64,000 nucleotides of DNA from an uncultured Clostridia bacterium (GCA_947383835.1 CANDEV010000011.1:1-64000), one strand, 5' to 3'. Counted from the first letter of the stretch, positions 1 through 8,152 are shown. Translations and numbers: made by a program. The notes: generated by a model from the sequence alone, not told the origin.

Positions 1-83
1 TGCATAACTTTATACCCTCCGCGCACCCCTCGAGTTGGTGGGTTTGTACAATAAAAGTATGCGTGTACAGGAAAAATGTTAAA

Positions 84-114
84 AACAAAAAGGGACACGC
101 AAAAACGTGCCCCA
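84..114 (-). terminator. Terminator of the zinc-ribbon gene
   Basis: On the minus strand GGGGCACG pairs with CGTGTCCC around a short loop and is followed by a T-rich run, just past the stop codon of the gene ending at 120. The first 83 bases of the window hold nothing else that I can identify. Confidence 0.7.
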
Positions 115-119
115 AAATT

Positions 120-1004
120 TTAATTATCGGCAACCCCGCCGCCATTGCCTAAAATAAGATTGAGATAATCAAGCTGGCTGTCATATGCGCTTTTGACTTT
201 GCCGTCTACATCGCTGACCTCTACATAAAAATTTCGGACGCAGGTGTTCCCGCTTTCGCTGTCGATATAGTTGTACCGATAAACGTAGACTGATGTGTTT
301 TCCTTACTTTCCTTTATAATGGTATAGGGCTTTAAGCCAAGCGCGCGTTCTGCCGCTTTTGCGGTCATGCCGAACTCAACCGTGGAGGGTTCAAGCCGTT
401 CTGCTGTTCTTGCGCCCATCCAGCCGTGCTTCAGTACACTGAAATTATAAAGAGCCGCTTCATTTACTGAGCCGTCTCCGTCCGATTTCAGCAGCACCGC
501 CCATTCGGGAAGCTGTATTCCGTCAACGTTTACAGATTTTTCCGACTCGCAGATAAAATTATAGTCGGAAATATGATTGACCGCGCCGTATGACGAGACC
601 TTGCCCTCCAAAAAATCCGCTTTTGTTTTGGAACGGATAATATCGGCGTCTCTGCCCAAGTCAACATTATCAAAAATCTTCCTGCCCTTAGCCGCGCTGA
701 TATTTCCCGCCGCAATAAATACCAAAAGCACGGCAAGCGCAAGCAGGACTGCAATTCCCGTTATCCTCGCGATAACAACAAGCTTCTGCTTTCTTCCCTT
801 TTGATTTTTTGAGGAATTGCTTTTATCCTTATTTTTAACCTTCTTCTTTTTATTTTTTCCGCCGCTTTCGTTTTCTGTTTCTTCAAGAACGTCAAAAACG
901 TCCGGTTCGGCAGTTCTTTCGGGAACTCCGAATTGCTCTGCGCCGCAGCTTGGGCAGAAAACTTCGTTTTCTCCTATTTCTCCTCCGCATTCGGGACATC
1001 TCAT
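120..1004 (-). CDS. Zinc-ribbon single-pass membrane protein, function unknown
   Basis: This 294-residue protein starts with a zinc-ribbon of two CPxC knuckles (Cys4/Cys7 and Cys17/Cys20). A very lysine-rich stretch follows (about 50-72), then one hydrophobic membrane segment (about 75-97) and an extracytoplasmic region of about 190 residues. The positive-inside rule places the zinc-ribbon in the cytoplasm. The architecture matches the zinc-ribbon membrane proteins common in Firmicutes, where the ribbon is often called zinc_ribbon_2. I recognise no enzymatic motif in the C-terminal part, so no function is assigned. It has its own promoter (1141-1169) and terminator, so it is monocistronic and divergent from the glutamate synthase operon. 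Confidence 0.75.
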   Translation of the reverse strand: MRCPECGGEIGENEVFCPSCGAEQFGVPERTAEPDVFDVLEETENESGGKNKKKKVKNKDKSNSSKNQKGRKQKLVVIARITGIAVLLALAVLLVFIAAGNISAAKGRKIFDNVDLGRDADIIRSKTKADFLEGKVSSYGAVNHISDYNFICESEKSVNVDGIQLPEWAVLLKSDGDGSVNEAALYNFSVLKHGWMGARTAERLEPSTVEFGMTAKAAERALGLKPYTIIKESKENTSVYVYRYNYIDSESGNTCVRNFYVEVSDVDGKVKSAYDSQLDYLNLILGNGGGVADN

Positions 1005-1053
1005 ACAGATGTTACTCCTCTCAAAAATGTATTTAATGTATACCTTTGCGCTT

Positions 1054-1136
1054 CGTCCCCTTGAGAGGACTTAGGTAAAATAAACAATTATCATATTTAA
1101 TATTTGGGGTGACACTCGCCTCAGTGCGTTCCCCGC
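1054..1136 (+). repeat. Dispersed intergenic repeat family A, copy 1 (diverged)
   Basis: The segment begins with the palindrome GTCCCCTTGAGAGGAC and ends with GGGGTGAC...GTGCGTTCCCCGC. The same order of blocks occurs at 53098-53183 and, inverted, at 4042-4127. This copy is the most diverged. It lies in the 5' untranslated region of the zinc-ribbon gene, immediately downstream of that gene's predicted start site. Confidence 0.6.
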
Positions 1137-1140
1137 TAAT

Positions 1141-1169
1141 AGTATAACATTTTATAAGAATTTTGTCAA
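1141..1169 (-). promoter_or_regulatory. Sigma-A promoter of the zinc-ribbon gene
   Basis: On the minus strand TTGACA (1164-1169) and TATACT (1141-1146) are separated by 17 bp, reading toward the gene that starts at 1004. Confidence 0.7.
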
Positions 1170-1310
1170 CATTTAGTGCAAATTGCCTTATAAATATTAG
1201 AAAATGCAATTTTGTTTTTATATTTTTCATTTATAAAACTAAAATCACGTATATTCATAAATAATTTACTTATTTTTGCAGGATTTATAAAATAAACTTG
1301 CAAAAATCCC

Positions 1311-1339
1311 TTGACAAACATAATTAATTGTGTTATTAT
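1311..1339 (+). promoter_or_regulatory. Sigma-A promoter of the glutamate synthase operon
   Basis: TTGACA (1311-1316) and TATTAT (1334-1339) lie exactly 17 bp apart. The predicted start is near 1346, giving a leader of about 85 nt before the first gene. The A/T-rich DNA between 1170 and 1310 separates this promoter from the divergent one and shows no further feature that I can support. Confidence 0.75.
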
Positions 1340-1343
1340 ATTA

Positions 1344-1413
1344 AAGTCGGCGGTATGACTTAACGTACTGCAATAATTTGGGACGGATAGAGCAAAGTCC
1401 AACTCTGCCGTCT
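1344..1413 (+). promoter_or_regulatory. Structured leader of the glutamate synthase operon
   Basis: Two inverted repeats lie between the promoter and the first ribosome binding site. AAGTC (1344-1348) pairs with GACTT (1357-1361). GACGG plus AGAG (from 1382) pairs with CTCT plus CCGTC (up to 1412). The operon's last gene encodes an ANTAR-type RNA-binding antiterminator, so this leader is a natural place to look for its target. However, I could not find the canonical pair of hexaloops with A1 and G4, so a role in ANTAR control is inference only. Confidence 0.35.
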
Positions 1414-1431
1414 ATAGGAGTGAATAAAAAT

Positions 1432-2547
1432 ATGCTTTTAAAAGAAGGAGAAATAAGGATTCCTGCGGGCTGCGCCATATCTGGCATGATCAGCAGGGAC
1501 GGAAACAAGCTTGACGGCAGCAGCATTGTTAAGTCCATTTCTTATATGCACGACCGTTCAAACGGTCTTGGTGGCGGCTTTGCGGGCTACGGTATATACC
1601 CCGAATACAAGGACCTTTACGCCTTTCACGTTTTTTACGATTCAAACACCGCAAGGGAACAGACGGAACGTTTCCTTGACAGGCATTTCGACGTGGTGAA
1701 CCTTAGCAGGATACCTACAAAAAAAGTGCCGTCCATTACCAACGAACCCCTTATTTGGAGGTATTTCGTAAATCCCCTGCCAACAAAAATAGCCTCTTCG
1801 CAGCTTGAAGAAAAGGAATTTGTCGCCCAGTGCGTTATCAGAATAAACAACGACATTGACGGCGCGTACGTATTTTCCAGCGGCAAGAACATGGGCGTTT
1901 TCAAGGCTGTTGGATACCCCGAAGACGTGGGTGAGTTCTACCGTTTGGAGGAATACAGCGGCTACGCTTGGACTGCTCACGGACGTTACCCCACAAATAC
2001 CCCCGGCTGGTGGGGCGGCGCGCATCCGTTCTCACTGCTGGACTATACTATAGTACATAACGGTGAGATCTCCTCATACGACGCGAACAGGCGGTTTATC
2101 GAGATGTTCGGCTACAAATGTACACTGCTGACAGATACGGAGGTAATAACCTACATTTTCGACTACCTTAACAGAAAGCAAAAGCTTTCCCTTGAGGATA
2201 TAGCAAGCATTATCGCCGCGCCGTTCTGGAGCGAAATTGACGAGCTTGAAAAGTCCGACCCCGAGAAAGCGGCGAAACTGAAATACTTCCGCAACGCCTT
2301 TTCCAGCCTGCTTATTACGGGTCCTTTCTCCATTATTTTGGGGTACACGGGGGGACTTATGGCTCTTAACGACAGGCTGAAGCTCCGCTCAATGGTGGTT
2401 GCGGAAAAGGGCGATATGGTTTATATTGCCAGTGAAGAATGCGCTATACGCGCCATATGCCCGGAGGCGGACTCTATAAGAAGTCCCATAGGCGGCGAAC
2501 CTGTTATTGTTGATCTTAGCGAGGAGGGTAAAAGAAAATGCCTGTAA
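1432..2547 (+). CDS. Glutamate synthase-type class II glutamine amidotransferase subunit
   Basis: The protein (371 residues) supplies ammonia from glutamine to a split glutamate synthase. The start is ATG 1432, 11 bp after AGGAG at 1416-1420; the in-frame TTG at 1378 would lie inside the leader hairpins. The likely nucleophile is the Cys of AGCAISGM near residue 14. The motifs HGRYPTNTPGWWGGAHPF and HNGEIS match the glutamine-binding loop and the Asn/Gly pair of class II amidotransferases. Cys14 rather than Cys1 or Cys2 implies a short propeptide to be removed, as in GltB; this is inferred. The gene overlaps the next by 10 bp, so the two are translationally coupled. Confidence 0.85.
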   Translation: MLLKEGEIRIPAGCAISGMISRDGNKLDGSSIVKSISYMHDRSNGLGGGFAGYGIYPEYKDLYAFHVFYDSNTAREQTERFLDRHFDVVNLSRIPTKKVPSITNEPLIWRYFVNPLPTKIASSQLEEKEFVAQCVIRINNDIDGAYVFSSGKNMGVFKAVGYPEDVGEFYRLEEYSGYAWTAHGRYPTNTPGWWGGAHPFSLLDYTIVHNGEISSYDANRRFIEMFGYKCTLLTDTEVITYIFDYLNRKQKLSLEDIASIIAAPFWSEIDELEKSDPEKAAKLKYFRNAFSSLLITGPFSIILGYTGGLMALNDRLKLRSMVVAEKGDMVYIASEECAIRAICPEADSIRSPIGGEPVIVDLSEEGKRKCL

Positions 2548-4043
2548 ATTTTTTCCCTGCACAGTTTGAAGTGCTTAGGAACACAGATAAATGCATCGGC
2601 TGCCGCGCTTGCGAAAGGCAGTGCGCAAACGAGGTACACTACTTTGACGAGGATTACGGCAAGATGCTTGCCAACGAGGCAAACTGCGTGGACTGCCAAA
2701 GGTGCGTCTGCATTTGTCCCACAGGGGCTTTGAAAATTCGCCCCAACGAAAACGCTTTCAGAGAGAGCGCGAATTACACACAGCAAATAATGATAGAAAA
2801 CTACCGTCAAGCGGGCAGCGGCGGCGTACTCCTATCTTCAATGGGTACACCAAAGGATTATCCCGTGTACTGGGATAAAATTCTCATAAACGCTTCGCAG
2901 GTAACAAACCCGCCTATAGACCCGCTCCGTGAGCCTATGGAGACAAAGGTGTTTTTGGGCAAGAAGCCGAGTACCATTGAAAGAAATCCCGACGGTTCGA
3001 TAAAGACGGAACTTCCGCCCCATATCGAGCTTGACGTGCCTATCATGTTTTCGGCGATGTCCTACGGTTCTATTTCAAAGAACGCTCACGAAAGCCTTGC
3101 ACGTGCCGCGCAGGAACTGGGTACATATTACAACACAGGCGAGGGCGGTCTGCACAAGGACTTTTATCAGTACGGCGAAAATACTATAGTACAGGTCGCT
3201 TCGGGACGTTTCGGCGTTTTCAAGGGCTATCTTGAAGCGGGAGCCGCTATCGAAATAAAAATGGGTCAGGGCGCAAAGCCTGGTATCGGCGGACATCTCC
3301 CCGGAGAGAAAATTCGGGAGGACGTTTCCAAAACACGTATGATACCCATGGGAACTGACGCGATCTCGCCTGCTCCCCACCACGACATATATTCTATCGA
3401 GGACTTGCGTCAGCTTATTTTCTCTCTTAAAGAGGCAACGGAGTACAAAAAACCCGTGTTCGTAAAAATCGCGGCGGTACACAACGTTGCGGCTATAGCT
3501 TCGGGTATCGCACGTTCGGGGGCTGACGTTATCTGCATAGACGGCTTCCGAGGCGGCACAGGCGCAGCTCCCACAAGAATTCGTGACAATGTTGGTATCC
3601 CCATTGAGCTTGCCCTTGCTTCTGTAGATCAGCGGCTTAGGGACGAGGGTATAAGAAACGAGGTCTCCATAGTTGCGGGCGGCTCTATACGCTCCTCCTC
3701 CGACGCGGTAAAGGCATTCGCTCTCGGTGCGGACGCAATTTATATCGGTACACCCGCTCTGCTTGCTCTCGGCTGCCACCTTTGCAGAAGCTGCCACGGC
3801 GGCAAGTGCAACTGGGGCATTGCCACACAGCGACCCGACCTTGTGAAACGTCTCAACCCCGACATTGGCTATCAGCGTTTGGTAAATCTTGTTCACGCAT
3901 GGGATCACGAGATAAAGGAGATCATGGGCGGCATGGGTATCAACTCTATCGAGGCTTTAAAGGGCAACAGACTTATGCTCCGCGGTATCGGACTTAATCA
4001 GAAAGAATTAGACATACTCGGTATTCAACACGCGGGTGAATAG
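2538..4043 (+). CDS. Glutamate synthase FMN/central-domain subunit with N-terminal ferredoxin domain
   Basis: This 501-residue protein fuses two 4Fe-4S motifs (Cys19/22/25/29 and Cys50/53/56/60) to the FMN-binding TIM-barrel of glutamate synthase, where ammonia is added to 2-oxoglutarate. The barrel is recognisable from FSAMSYGSISKNAHESLA, YNTGEGG, GQGAKPGIGG, GFRGGTGAAPT and VAGGSIRSSSDAVKAFALGA. The late cluster CHLCRSCHGGKCNWGIATQ fits the 3Fe-4S site of the alpha subunit. In archaeal-type and clostridial enzymes the domains of GltB are separate genes, as here: amidotransferase upstream, GXGXG domain at 6592. It overlaps the previous gene, and repeat A copy 2 begins on its stop codon. Confidence 0.9.
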   Translation: MPVNFFPAQFEVLRNTDKCIGCRACERQCANEVHYFDEDYGKMLANEANCVDCQRCVCICPTGALKIRPNENAFRESANYTQQIMIENYRQAGSGGVLLSSMGTPKDYPVYWDKILINASQVTNPPIDPLREPMETKVFLGKKPSTIERNPDGSIKTELPPHIELDVPIMFSAMSYGSISKNAHESLARAAQELGTYYNTGEGGLHKDFYQYGENTIVQVASGRFGVFKGYLEAGAAIEIKMGQGAKPGIGGHLPGEKIREDVSKTRMIPMGTDAISPAPHHDIYSIEDLRQLIFSLKEATEYKKPVFVKIAAVHNVAAIASGIARSGADVICIDGFRGGTGAAPTRIRDNVGIPIELALASVDQRLRDEGIRNEVSIVAGGSIRSSSDAVKAFALGADAIYIGTPALLALGCHLCRSCHGGKCNWGIATQRPDLVKRLNPDIGYQRLVNLVHAWDHEIKEIMGGMGINSIEALKGNRLMLRGIGLNQKELDILGIQHAGE

Positions 4044-4127
4044 CGGGGAAGCCCCCGCGGGCAGAGTCACCCCCAATGTAAAATAATAGAATTTTTCACA
4101 TTATCAAGCCCCCTCAAGGGGGCGGGG
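4042..4127 (-). repeat. Dispersed intergenic repeat family A, copy 2
   Basis: Read on the minus strand this segment carries the G/C hairpin CCCCCTTGAGGGGG, an A/T-rich middle, GGGGGTGACTC and a second hairpin GCGGGGGCTTCCCCGC. It aligns block for block with 53098-53183. It starts on the stop codon of the upstream gene and ends before the GNAT gene. Confidence 0.75.
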
Positions 4128-4182
4128 AAAATATTTTAATTATAGGAGAAAAATTTTTATTCTCTGAAAAGGAGACAATAAA

Positions 4183-4746
4183 ATGCTTACACACGTTGGT
4201 ACAAATACAATTGAAACAGAACGACTGGTACTCCGCAGATTTGAATATGAGGACAACGAATCCATGCGGAAAAACTGGATAGCCGACGAGAAAATACAGT
4301 CTCTGTACAGCGAACCAGTGTACACCACAGAGGAAGAAGTAGAGGAACTGCTTGACAAATATATCGGCTCTTACGAAAGAGACGATTACTACCGTTGGGC
4401 TGTTATCGAGAAAACCTCCGGAGAGTGCATAGGTCAGATAGCTTACTTCCTTGTGGACAGCAAAAATCACTTTGCCGAAATAGAGTACTGCATAGGCGGA
4501 GCTTTTCAATGCAAGGGTTACGCCACCGAAGCGGCAAAGGCGGTAATTGCATACGGCTTTGACAGAATAAATCTGCACAAGGTACAGATATGCACCAAAA
4601 CAATAAACGCGCCGTCCAAAAGAGTCATAGAAAAATGCGGACTTACATATGAGGGTACTCTCCGAGATTACTTTTATATGAACGGCGAATATGTGGGACG
4701 CTTGTATTTTTCAATTTTAAAAAGCGAATATGTTCCCGAACAATAA
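4183..4746 (+). CDS. GNAT acetyltransferase of the RimJ/RimL type
   Basis: The 187-residue protein has the RimJ/RimL-like GNAT fold. It opens with TERLVLRRFEYED, has a central beta-strand region IGQIAYF, the acetyl-CoA loop QCKGYATEAAKAVI (degenerate Q/RxxGxG/A) and the C-terminal SKRVIEKCGLTYEGTLRDY. Family members acetylate ribosomal protein N-termini or small molecules; the substrate here cannot be read from sequence. A good Shine-Dalgarno (AAAAGGAGA) precedes ATG 4183. The gene sits in the middle of the glutamate synthase cluster, flanked by repeat A (4042-4127) and the GGGGCGGAT inverted repeat (4754-4827). This suggests it was inserted rather than being part of the ancestral operon. Confidence 0.85.
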   Translation: MLTHVGTNTIETERLVLRRFEYEDNESMRKNWIADEKIQSLYSEPVYTTEEEVEELLDKYIGSYERDDYYRWAVIEKTSGECIGQIAYFLVDSKNHFAEIEYCIGGAFQCKGYATEAAKAVIAYGFDRINLHKVQICTKTINAPSKRVIEKCGLTYEGTLRDYFYMNGEYVGRLYFSILKSEYVPEQ

Positions 4747-4753
4747 ATAAACC

Positions 4754-4827
4754 GTAGGGGCGGATTCTATATCCGCCCGCAGGAAATCGTATTTTAATAA
4801 ACGGGCGTATATGGAATCCGCCCCTGC
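4754..4827. repeat. GTAGGGGCGGAT inverted repeat, long form
   Basis: GTAGGGGCGGATTC at the left end pairs with GAATCCGCCCCTGC at the right end in a near-perfect stem of about 27 bp around a loop of about 20. The same core forms a compact 29-bp palindrome at 39504-39532. The apparent ATG at 4811 lies inside it and is not the start of the next gene. Confidence 0.75.
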
Positions 4828-4843
4828 AAAGAGGAATGATTTA

Positions 4844-5293
4844 ATGAAAAGAGTTTATGTAAACGAGGACAGATGTCTCGGCTGTCACCTCTGCGAATAT
4901 TACTGCGCCTTTGCCAACAGCGGCGAGACCAATATGGCAAAGACCTTTAAGCTGAACAGGAACCCTGTACCGAGAATTACCGTGGAAACCGCGGGGGACG
5001 TTAATTTTGCCGTCCAGTGCAGACACTGCGCCGCCGCTCCCTGCGTAAAGGGCTGCATTACAGGCGCGCTGTCAAAGGTGAACGGCGTTATACAAATAGA
5101 TACAAGCCGCTGCGTTGGCTGCTACACCTGCGTGCTTTCATGTCCCTACGGCTGTATCGTTATCGACGAGAAAAACGACGGCAGGACAATTACCAAATGT
5201 GAGCTTTGCACACGCAACAGCGCGGGCGAGCCTGCCTGTGTGACAAACTGCATTAATCAGGCAATAGTATTCGAGGAAAGGGGCGAAAGCTGA
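4844..5293 (+). CDS. HycB-like 4Fe-4S electron-transfer subunit of the glutamate synthase cluster
   Basis: The start is ATG 4844 (MKRVYVNEDRC), 8 bp after AGAGGA; the longer reading frame from 4811 begins inside a repeat. The 149-residue protein has the first Cys quartet at 11/14/17/21, then CRHCAAAPCVKGC, then CVGCYTCVLSCPYGC and CELCTRNSAGEPACVTNC. This is the four-cluster arrangement of HycB/DmsB-type subunits. It most likely passes electrons between the FAD oxidoreductase encoded next and the FMN/Fe-S synthase subunit; that link rests on gene order. It is cytoplasmic, with no signal or membrane segment. Confidence 0.85.
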   Translation: MKRVYVNEDRCLGCHLCEYYCAFANSGETNMAKTFKLNRNPVPRITVETAGDVNFAVQCRHCAAAPCVKGCITGALSKVNGVIQIDTSRCVGCYTCVLSCPYGCIVIDEKNDGRTITKCELCTRNSAGEPACVTNCINQAIVFEERGES

Positions 5294-5340
5294 AAAATCA
5301 AAGATTTTTCAGCTGCGAGTTTTGCTAACGCAAAACGTCG
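5288..5340 (+). other. Two consecutive hairpins between the Fe-S and FAD genes
   Basis: AGCTGAAAAATC (5288-5299) pairs perfectly with GATTTTTCAGCT (5303-5314), and GTTTTGC pairs with GCAAAAC directly after it. The first hairpin covers the stop codon of the Fe-S gene. There is no T-run after the second. A role in mRNA processing or in tuning subunit ratios is possible but only inferred. Confidence 0.5.
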
Positions 5341-5357
5341 AGAAAGGAATGAAATTG

Positions 5358-6602
5358 ATGAAATACGTTATAATCGGCAACTCCGCCGCAGCGATAGGCA
5401 CAATTCAGGGAATACGTCAGGTGGACAGGGACGGTCAGATAGTCGTTATCTCCGACGAGAAGTACCATACATATTCGCGCCCCCTTATTTCCTACTGGCT
5501 CAAGGAGTCCGTCACAGAGGAAAATATGCGCTACCGCGACGAGGATTTTTATGAGAAAAATGATGTGGATACACTGTTCGAGACCCGTGTTACAAAAATC
5601 AATGCGGACAAGAAAACAGTTACCATAGAAAACGGCAACGAGATCTCCTACGACAAGCTTATGGCCGCCACAGGTTCAAAGCCTTTTGTACCGCCTATGG
5701 AGGGACTTGACAAGGTGCAGAAAAAATTCACCTTTATGAAATTCGACGACGCAAAGGCTGTAAAAGAAGCTGTCACCGAGGGCGCGAAAGTCCTTATCGT
5801 GGGCGCGGGACTTATCGGTCTGAAAGCCGCAGAGGCTTTGGAGCACTACGGCGCGGACATGACGGTCATCGACCTTGCGGACAGAATTTTACCCTCTATA
5901 CTCGACAGTGAAGCCTCCGCGATAATGCAGAAGCACATTGAGAGCAAGGGCGTAAAATTTATTTTGGGTACAAGCGTCAAGGAGTTTTCGGAAACTTCCG
6001 CAACGCTTACAAACGGCGATACCGTAGAGTTTGACATGGTGATACTTGCAGTTGGCGTACGTCCCAACACGGAGCTTATCGCCGAAGCGGGCGGAAAGGT
6101 GAACCGCGGTATAGTTACCGACCAAAGACAGGCTGTTGAGGGCTTGCGGGACGTTTTTGCCGCAGGAGACTGCACAGAGTCTTTTGACATTACAACTGGT
6201 CAGCAGAAAATTCTTGCGCTGCTTCCAAACGCTTTTATGCAGGGCGAGATCGCGGGACAGAACATGGCGGGGCAAGAGGCTTACTACCTTAACGCAATGC
6301 CAATGAACGCTATCGGATTTTTCGGCTTGCACATTATTACCGCAGGCAGCTACGAGGGTGAAGCCTGCACCGATACGGACGGTACAAATTACAAAAAGCT
6401 TGTCACAGGCGACAACGAGCTGAAAGGCTTTATTTTAATGGGAGACGTTAAGCGCGCGGGAATTTACACCTACATGATAAAATGGCATATGCCTGTGGAC
6501 GAATGCGACATGGAAATGCTGAAAAACAAGCCGCAGCTTATGGCGTTTTCCAGAGAATACAGGAATGAAAAGTTAGCGGGAGGTTATGGAAATGGCAACT
6601 AA
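5358..6602 (+). CDS. NAD(P)/FAD-dependent oxidoreductase, electron-input subunit of the glutamate synthase cluster
   Basis: ATG 5358 (MKYVIIGNSAAAIG) lies 10 bp after AAAGG, which favours it over ATG 5349 and the longer frame from 5322. The 414-residue protein has the FAD-binding fold at the N-terminus, SRPLISYWL near residue 45, a second dinucleotide fold VLIVGAGLIGLKAAEAL near 155-171, and the FAD signature DVFAAGDC near 270. It belongs to the pyridine nucleotide-disulfide oxidoreductase class II group, like the reductase part of NirB or rubredoxin reductase. It presumably oxidises NAD(P)H and feeds the Fe-S subunit, taking the place of GltD. The gene overlaps the next by 11 bp. Confidence 0.85.
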   Translation: MKYVIIGNSAAAIGTIQGIRQVDRDGQIVVISDEKYHTYSRPLISYWLKESVTEENMRYRDEDFYEKNDVDTLFETRVTKINADKKTVTIENGNEISYDKLMAATGSKPFVPPMEGLDKVQKKFTFMKFDDAKAVKEAVTEGAKVLIVGAGLIGLKAAEALEHYGADMTVIDLADRILPSILDSEASAIMQKHIESKGVKFILGTSVKEFSETSATLTNGDTVEFDMVILAVGVRPNTELIAEAGGKVNRGIVTDQRQAVEGLRDVFAAGDCTESFDITTGQQKILALLPNAFMQGEIAGQNMAGQEAYYLNAMPMNAIGFFGLHIITAGSYEGEACTDTDGTNYKKLVTGDNELKGFILMGDVKRAGIYTYMIKWHMPVDECDMEMLKNKPQLMAFSREYRNEKLAGGYGNGN

Positions 6603-7320
6603 AATCAACGCGGCGGGTCTGCACTACAAAGACCTTAACCACCTTATCAGCTCCTCTGCCGACAGGGATATTGTGGTGGACAACGTCCTCGGTCAGCGTT
6701 ACATAGGCAGCAGCTCCGCAGATAAAAATATCGAGATACACGGCGTTCCGGGCAATGCCTTGGGTGCATATCTGGACGGCTGCAAAATAAATGTTTTCGC
6801 CAACGCGCAGGACGCAACCGGTGATACCATGAATTCGGGAGAGATAATTATTCACGGCAACTGCGGCGACGCGGCGGGCTACGGCATGAGAGACGGAAAA
6901 ATCCTCATCAAGGGCAGTGCAGGCTACCGCGCGGGAATACATATGAAAGAGTATCAGCAGCACGTCCCCATGCTCGTTATCGGCGAGACCGTGGGCGCGT
7001 TTTTGGGCGAATATCAGGCGGGGGGACGTATTATCGTTCTTGGCATAGGTCACGAAAAAGAGTGTCCCGTTGGCGGCTTCTGCGGCACGGGAATGCACGG
7101 AGGGGCTATTTACATTCGTTCCGAACACGCTCCCAAGGGACTTCCCGTACAGGTAAAGTGCGAGGACGCTTCCTCTGACGACATGGAGGCGATAAAGGGC
7201 GATGTTGAAGAATTTTCCGAAAACTTCGGCTGCAATGCGGAGGAGCTTTTGAAGTCCCACTTTTTCAAGCTAACGCCCAACACCGCAAGCCCCTACAAAC
7301 AATTATACGTCAACAATTAA
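6592..7320 (+). CDS. Glutamate synthase GXGXG-domain subunit
   Basis: This 242-residue protein corresponds to the C-terminal right-handed beta-helix domain of GltB, seen as a series of glycine-rich turns (GNALGAYLDG, NSGEIIIHGNCGDAAGYGM, GKILIKGSAGYRAGIHM, GGRIIVLGIG, GGFCGTGMHGG). In the whole enzyme this domain is structural and helps shape the ammonia channel between the amidotransferase and synthase sites. ATG 6592 lies 8 bp after GGGAGG and is preferred over ATG 6586, which is only 2 bp away. It is the last structural gene of the cluster. Confidence 0.85.
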   Translation: MATKINAAGLHYKDLNHLISSSADRDIVVDNVLGQRYIGSSSADKNIEIHGVPGNALGAYLDGCKINVFANAQDATGDTMNSGEIIIHGNCGDAAGYGMRDGKILIKGSAGYRAGIHMKEYQQHVPMLVIGETVGAFLGEYQAGGRIIVLGIGHEKECPVGGFCGTGMHGGAIYIRSEHAPKGLPVQVKCEDASSDDMEAIKGDVEEFSENFGCNAEELLKSHFFKLTPNTASPYKQLYVNN

Positions 7321-7448
7321 TTTTATTGAAACTGTTGGCTGTGCTGTTATTTTACGTATCGTTCCGCCTACAGGGCTTCGCGGTTTACGGTTTGTGTTTA
7401 TGTTTGGGCTTGTTTGTCTCGGAATTGGTTACTGTACGCATTACATAA

Positions 7449-7469
7449 GGCGGGAGCGAGCCCCCGCCC
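7449..7469. repeat. Short GGCGGG palindrome in the intergenic region
   Basis: GGCGGG pairs with CCCGCC around an AGCGAGC loop. It is the only ordered element in the gap between the GXGXG gene and the ANTAR promoter; the rest of 7321-7510 shows nothing I can identify. No T-run follows, so it is not a clear terminator. Confidence 0.45.
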
Positions 7470-7510
7470 TACATTACCCGTATAAATATAAATTTATAAC
7501 ATTACTCCCC

Positions 7511-7539
7511 TTTACGAAAATAAAATTTTGTGTTATACT
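7511..7539 (+). promoter_or_regulatory. Probable promoter of the ANTAR regulator gene
   Basis: TTTACG (7511-7516) and TATACT (7534-7539) are 17 bp apart, about 45 bp before the GTG start at 7585. The regulator can therefore be expressed separately from the glutamate synthase genes. Confidence 0.5.
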
Positions 7540-7584
7540 AATATACAATTAAAAACCGTACAAAAGATCAAGCGAGGTGAGACC

Positions 7585-8148
7585 GTGCCAAACAGTATAA
7601 TCATTTTCTCGGAGCAGGGAGAGACCCTCGACAACATCACCCTTGCGGCAGGCGAATTCGGCTTCGGAGAAATTTCCGTCTCGGAAGCTCCGGACAAAAA
7701 TATCCTTGCCGAAAAAAGCTTCGGCATGGTTTTCATAAACGCTCCCGTCGGCGGAGTATACGGTCTTGACATTGCCTCTGCGGCTTGCAGGAACGGCAGC
7801 GGAGTAATACTTGCCGCTCCCGCGAAATACTGCGGCGAAATTGCCAAAAAACTGGGAGAAATAAACGCATTCATACTCCCCCGCCCCATTAGCAAGGCTA
7901 TGCTTTTGCAGACGTTCCGATTTGTTATGCTGACGACTCAAAACGAAGCGGAGCTTTCCGACGAAAAAACACGTCTTGAACAAAAGCTGAAGGACGTTAA
8001 GCTTGTGGACAGAGCAAAGTGCGTATTGGTTGAGGTGCTGAAAATGTCCGAGTCGGACGCTCACAGGCAGATACAAAAGCAGTCCATGGACAGGCACGTG
8101 CCGCAGGTGGTCATTGCACAGGATATTTTGAAAACCTATGAACGGTAA
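7585..8148 (+). CDS. ANTAR-domain response regulator with degenerate receiver
   Basis: The start is GTG 7585, right after GAGGTGA; the frame from 7528 has no ribosome binding site. Residues 1 to about 115 look like a CheY-type fold, but the strand that should end in the phosphorylated Asp reads MVFINAPVGG, so it is probably a pseudo-receiver. A helical linker (EKTRLEQKLKDVKLVDRAK) leads to the ANTAR domain (about 135-187, AKCVLVEVLKMSESDAHRQIQ). ANTAR domains bind paired RNA hairpins and prevent transcription termination. In Clostridia such proteins often accompany nitrogen-assimilation genes, so control of the upstream cluster is the best guess, but the target RNA was not identified. Confidence 0.8.
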   Translation: MPNSIIIFSEQGETLDNITLAAGEFGFGEISVSEAPDKNILAEKSFGMVFINAPVGGVYGLDIASAACRNGSGVILAAPAKYCGEIAKKLGEINAFILPRPISKAMLLQTFRFVMLTTQNEAELSDEKTRLEQKLKDVKLVDRAKCVLVEVLKMSESDAHRQIQKQSMDRHVPQVVIAQDILKTYER

Positions 8149-8152
8149 AAAT

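Noticed and set aside
1344..1413. Canonical ANTAR dual-hexaloop antiterminator in the glutamate synthase leader
   Set aside because: Two inverted repeats exist, but the loops are not hexanucleotides with A1 and G4, and no overlapping intrinsic terminator is visible. I kept only a generic leader annotation.
3075..3908. A 277-codon minus-strand frame inside the glutamate synthase gene
   Set aside because: The plus-strand protein carries the FMN and Fe-S motifs across the whole stretch, and no start signal exists on the minus strand.
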